From positions 1 through 8,446 of the forward strand of contig DPCK01000132.1 in assembly GCA_003516285.1 (NCBI GenBank): a DNA stretch of 8,446 bases, read 5' to 3'. Under the pieces are notes generated by a model, which made no database searches, was not told the origin of the DNA, and saw nothing but the letters and a program-made list of their open reading frames with translations. The position numbers and the translations under genes are program-made. Origin of the DNA: Lutibacter sp. Lineage in GTDB: Bacteria; Bacteroidota; Bacteroidia; Flavobacteriales; Flavobacteriaceae. Below, one piece after another: positions 6,479 to 8,446 of the stretch; within the stretch, counting starts at the first letter, position 1, and every line of letters starts with the position of its first letter.

Positions 6479-6506
6479 AGATTTACAATTTTAGATTTAC
6501 GATTTT
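6479..6506. repeat. 14-bp tandem duplication
   Basis: AGATTTACAATTTT (6479-6492) is followed at once by AGATTTACGATTTT (6493-6506); the two units differ at one position. The repeat directly follows the GC-rich element. AGATTTACGATTT strings are, from memory, a common low-complexity intergenic repeat in flavobacterial genomes. Confidence 0.6.
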
Positions 6507-6528
6507 AAATTATTGAATTATACGTTTC

Positions 6529-6553
6529 AATTTTAAAATTCCCCCTTCGGGGG
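6529..6553 (-). terminator. C-rich hairpin at the end of the lipoprotein gene
   Basis: Read on the minus strand, directly after the TAA stop (6556-6554) comes CCCCC-GAA-GGGGG (6553-6541), a 5-bp G/C stem. It is followed by AATTTTAAAATT (6540-6529), itself a perfect 12-bp palindrome. The strong stem followed by A/T is terminator-like, but the T-run is only four long, so efficiency is uncertain. On the plus strand the same stem closes on a TTCG tetraloop. Confidence 0.5.
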
Positions 6554-7249
6554 TTAGGGGGCCTTTTTTATCTCTGTAATATATTTGTCCAATTCCTTAC
6601 CGTACTTAGAAGCTTTTACTTCTTTGGAAAGTGAATTGTTAATCGTATCCAACAATCTGATATTGGCATCAAACAATTCCGTTAACGCCAAGTAGGGTGC
6701 AACTTCGTGGGCGGCATTTACAACGGCAAAGTTGGTGGTGTAATAGTATTTTCGTCTGATTAATCCATCTTCTTCCTTGGCGAGTTTTGATGCTAAGGCG
6801 GTGTCATTTATTTTTAAGGCATTAAACTTTTCAACAACCAAGTCCAATTTCTTTCCGTTAAATTTCTGCGCCATCGCATTATGTTCGGCCAATAAATCTT
6901 GGTTAACCGAACCTGTAATTTTTGCAGAAGTCGCAAATTTCTCTAATTTGGCATTTACTGTAATTTCACCTTTTTCGCCAAAAAACGAAATTCTTTCTCC
7001 CGCTATTTTGTCCAATGTTAAAAAATAAATTTCCGGACTTTCAACATTGTCGCTTAGCAAAATATCGGTTTTTCCGTCTAATTGAATAGAATCTACAGAT
7101 ACCAGCGCAGTATCTTTCACTTTTTGCAAATACAGCGTTCCTTTTTTTAAACCGTTGATGTTTACTTTGACAACCATATTTCCTTGCTCGTTTTTATTGC
7201 AAGAAATTAAGAGCGCAACAACAGCAATAAAGCCAATTATTTTTTTCAT
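6554..7249 (-). CDS. DUF4369-like lipoprotein without a thioredoxin domain
   Basis: The 231-residue protein starts with a lipoprotein signal: MKK, a hydrophobic core (IIGFIAVVALL) and the lipobox LISC with Cys17 as the lipidated residue. The following NKNEQGN is only weakly acidic, so outer-membrane surface export is not clearly signalled. Residues about 24-118 resemble the DUF4369 beta domain (VNINGLKKGTLYLQKVKD, then VSVDSIQLDGK and SPEIYFLTLD). In Bacteroidota this domain normally sits at the N-terminus of TlpA/AhpC-like thiol-disulfide oxidoreductases. The second half (about 120-231) is helical and charged. There is no CxxC and no cysteine besides Cys17, so it cannot be a redox enzyme. 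A binding or scaffold role in the periplasm is inferred. The last two codons, GCC CCC, and the stop fall in a C-rich repeat. A -7 element lies upstream at 7294-7301. Confidence 0.82.
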   Translation of the reverse strand: MKKIIGFIAVVALLISCNKNEQGNMVVKVNINGLKKGTLYLQKVKDTALVSVDSIQLDGKTDILLSDNVESPEIYFLTLDKIAGERISFFGEKGEITVNAKLEKFATSAKITGSVNQDLLAEHNAMAQKFNGKKLDLVVEKFNALKINDTALASKLAKEEDGLIRRKYYYTTNFAVVNAAHEVAPYLALTELFDANIRLLDTINNSLSKEVKASKYGKELDKYITEIKKAP

Positions 7250-7293
7250 TTTTTGTGTTTAATCGTTCAAATATCTAATTTTTATTTTGTTCG

Positions 7294-7301
7294 CAAAAGT
7301 A
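7294..7301 (-). promoter_or_regulatory. -7 promoter element for the lipoprotein gene
   Basis: TACTTTTG on the minus strand (7301-7294) matches TAnnTTTG exactly. It lies just after the stop codon of the upstream DUF819 gene (7306-7304) and about 45 nt before the lipoprotein ATG. No good -33 TTG is seen at the expected distance. The lipoprotein gene may therefore have its own transcript as well as read-through from the DUF819 gene. Confidence 0.4.
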
Positions 7302-7303
7302 TT

Positions 7304-8446
7304 TTAGGGCGCAACAATACGCATTAATTCAGCCGTTAACATAGCGCCGTAAGTACCCACAACATAACCAAAAACAGCCAATAAAACACCTACTGAAGCC
7401 AAAGCCGGATGAAAAGCAGCTGCAACAATTGGGGCAGATGCGGCACCGCCAACATTGGCCTGACTGCCAACAGCCAAGAAAAAGTATGGTGCTCTAATAA
7501 GTTTTGCCACAATAATCAATATGATGGCGTGAATCATCATCCAAACAATCCCAATAACTATCAACCCTGGATTGTCTAAAATCATCGTCAAATCCATTTT
7601 CATTCCAATGGTAGCTACCAAAATATAAATAAAAACGCTTCCTACTTTGCTGGCTCCGGCACCTTCATATTTTTTTAAGGAGGTAAATGACAATGCAATT
7701 CCCAAAAGGGTTGCAATGCTGATCATCCAAAAGAATTGTGAACTGAATGATGACAAAGCAGAAGTTGGGTCGCTCACCGACTCAAAATTATTTACCAAAA
7801 AAGCAGAAATAGCATCGGCGCCAAAATGAGAAATTCCCACAACCGTAAATGCGATGGAAAGGATGACCATTAAATCTGACAATGTGGGGTTTTTAGTTAC
7901 TTTATTGGCGTAAGTGGAAACTTTTTCCTTTAGTTCATCAATGGCTGTTGTATCTGATTTTAACCATTTGTCTATTTTTTCAGATTTTCCTATTCCTATT
8001 AATATAATCGCCATCCAAATGTTTGCCACAACAATATCAACCAAAACCATTCCGCCGTATAATTTTGGATTGTAGCCGTAAATTTCAAGCATCGCCGCTT
8101 GGTTTGCGCCACCGCCAATCCAGCTTCCCGCCAAAGTGGCCAAGCCGCGCCAAACTGCATCCGGACCAACACCGCCAACAGTTTCGGGAGAAACCAATGA
8201 AATTAACAGAACTGCAACCGGACCACCAATAATAATTCCTACTGTTCCTGTCAAAAACATAATCAGCGCTTTCGGACCTAAATTGAAAACTGCTTTTAAA
8301 TCAATGCACAAAGTCATTAAAACCAACGATGCCGGCAATAAAAATCGACTAGAAACATAATATAAATTTGATTCGCGCTTTACAATTTCACCGGCTTCGT
8401 TTACCGATTCCCATTCTGGGGCAATAATTCCCAATGAAGTAAATAT
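7304..8446 (-). CDS. DUF819-family multi-span membrane protein (N-terminus beyond right edge)
   Basis: The frame is open up to the right edge, giving 380 residues plus stop; the first visible residues are IFTSLGIIAPEWES. Family members are somewhat longer, so only a short N-terminal part is missing. The protein is mostly hydrophobic with about ten membrane segments. Two halves resemble each other: a segment with LCIDLKAVFNLGPKALIMF followed by AGSWIGGGANQAAM, and a later one with IGMKMDLTMILDNPGLIVI followed by GSQANVGGAASAPI. The Gly/Ala-rich loops suggest the broken helices of a secondary transporter. A soluble stretch with DELKEKVSTYANKVTKN lies between the halves. DUF819 (YjcL-like) proteins are predicted transporters of unknown substrate. 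The TTG at 8434 should not be taken as a start, since coding continues upstream of it. The lipoprotein gene follows 54 nt downstream on the same strand. Confidence 0.88.
   Translation of the reverse strand: MFTSLGIIAPEWESVNEAGEIVKRESNLYYVSSRFLLPASLVLMTLCIDLKAVFNLGPKALIMFLTGTVGIIIGGPVAVLLISLVSPETVGGVGPDAVWRGLATLAGSWIGGGANQAAMLEIYGYNPKLYGGMVLVDIVVANIWMAIILIGIGKSEKIDKWLKSDTTAIDELKEKVSTYANKVTKNPTLSDLMVILSIAFTVVGISHFGADAISAFLVNNFESVSDPTSALSSFSSQFFWMISIATLLGIALSFTSLKKYEGAGASKVGSVFIYILVATIGMKMDLTMILDNPGLIVIGIVWMMIHAIILIIVAKLIRAPYFFLAVGSQANVGGAASAPIVAAAFHPALASVGVLLAVFGYVVGTYGAMLTAELMRIVAP

Noticed and set aside
6316..6516. 66-codon plus-strand frame containing WAFPADWRAGLFAASP
   Set aside because: It is a translation through the GC-rich intergenic repeat and the sigma promoter region. 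The sharp composition change and hairpin content fit a repeat, not a protein.
8432..8434. TTG as the start codon of the DUF819 gene
   Set aside because: The frame continues upstream to the window edge with hydrophobic residues, and the family has additional N-terminal sequence, so the gene is simply truncated by the window.

Overview
The window looks like chromosomal DNA of a Bacteroidota bacterium, most likely of the order Flavobacteriales. The evidence is low GC content, A-rich leaders with no Shine-Dalgarno sequence before the starts, several matches to the Bacteroidota -7 promoter element TAnnTTTG, and typical families: a PadR/PspC operon, a DUF4369 lipoprotein, an ECF sigma factor paired with a small membrane protein, and GC-rich intergenic repeats. 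The assignment comes from family and motif knowledge, not a database search.

Left block (1-2348, minus strand): a tight three-gene operon reads DUF4870 membrane protein, PadR-type repressor, then a large PspC-domain membrane protein cut by the left edge. Its control region carries a -7/-33 promoter whose -33 box lies in the centre of a 10+10 bp inverted repeat with one mismatch. This is a good candidate for the operator through which PadR represses its own operon, which probably serves envelope maintenance.

Centre (2301-4945, plus strand): divergent from that operon is a soluble PAS-GAF-PAS histidine kinase of 689 residues, preceded by a possible nine-codon leader ORF whose stop overlaps the kinase start. 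No response regulator lies beside it. A DUF4442 hotdog-fold protein follows on the same strand.

The convergent gap 4946-5133 holds a cluster of TCGCAAA/TTTGCGA inverted repeats. Next, on the minus strand, are an ECF sigma factor with a GTG start and a four-helix membrane protein abutting it with no spacer; the latter is a candidate anti-sigma factor.

Right block (6271-8446): the 283-bp gap upstream of the sigma gene packs a GC-rich structured repeat (6371-6467), a 14-bp tandem duplication, and a C-rich hairpin that overlaps the end of the next gene. That gene encodes a DUF4369-like lipoprotein. Beyond it lies a DUF819-family multi-span membrane protein, cut by the right edge.

No gap exceeds 300 bp, and I see no tRNA, rRNA, CRISPR array, transposase or prophage gene. 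There is no clear previously undescribed multigene system. The most interesting signals are the PadR operator, the structured GC-rich repeat, the sigma/membrane-protein pair and the repeat-supplied gene end.
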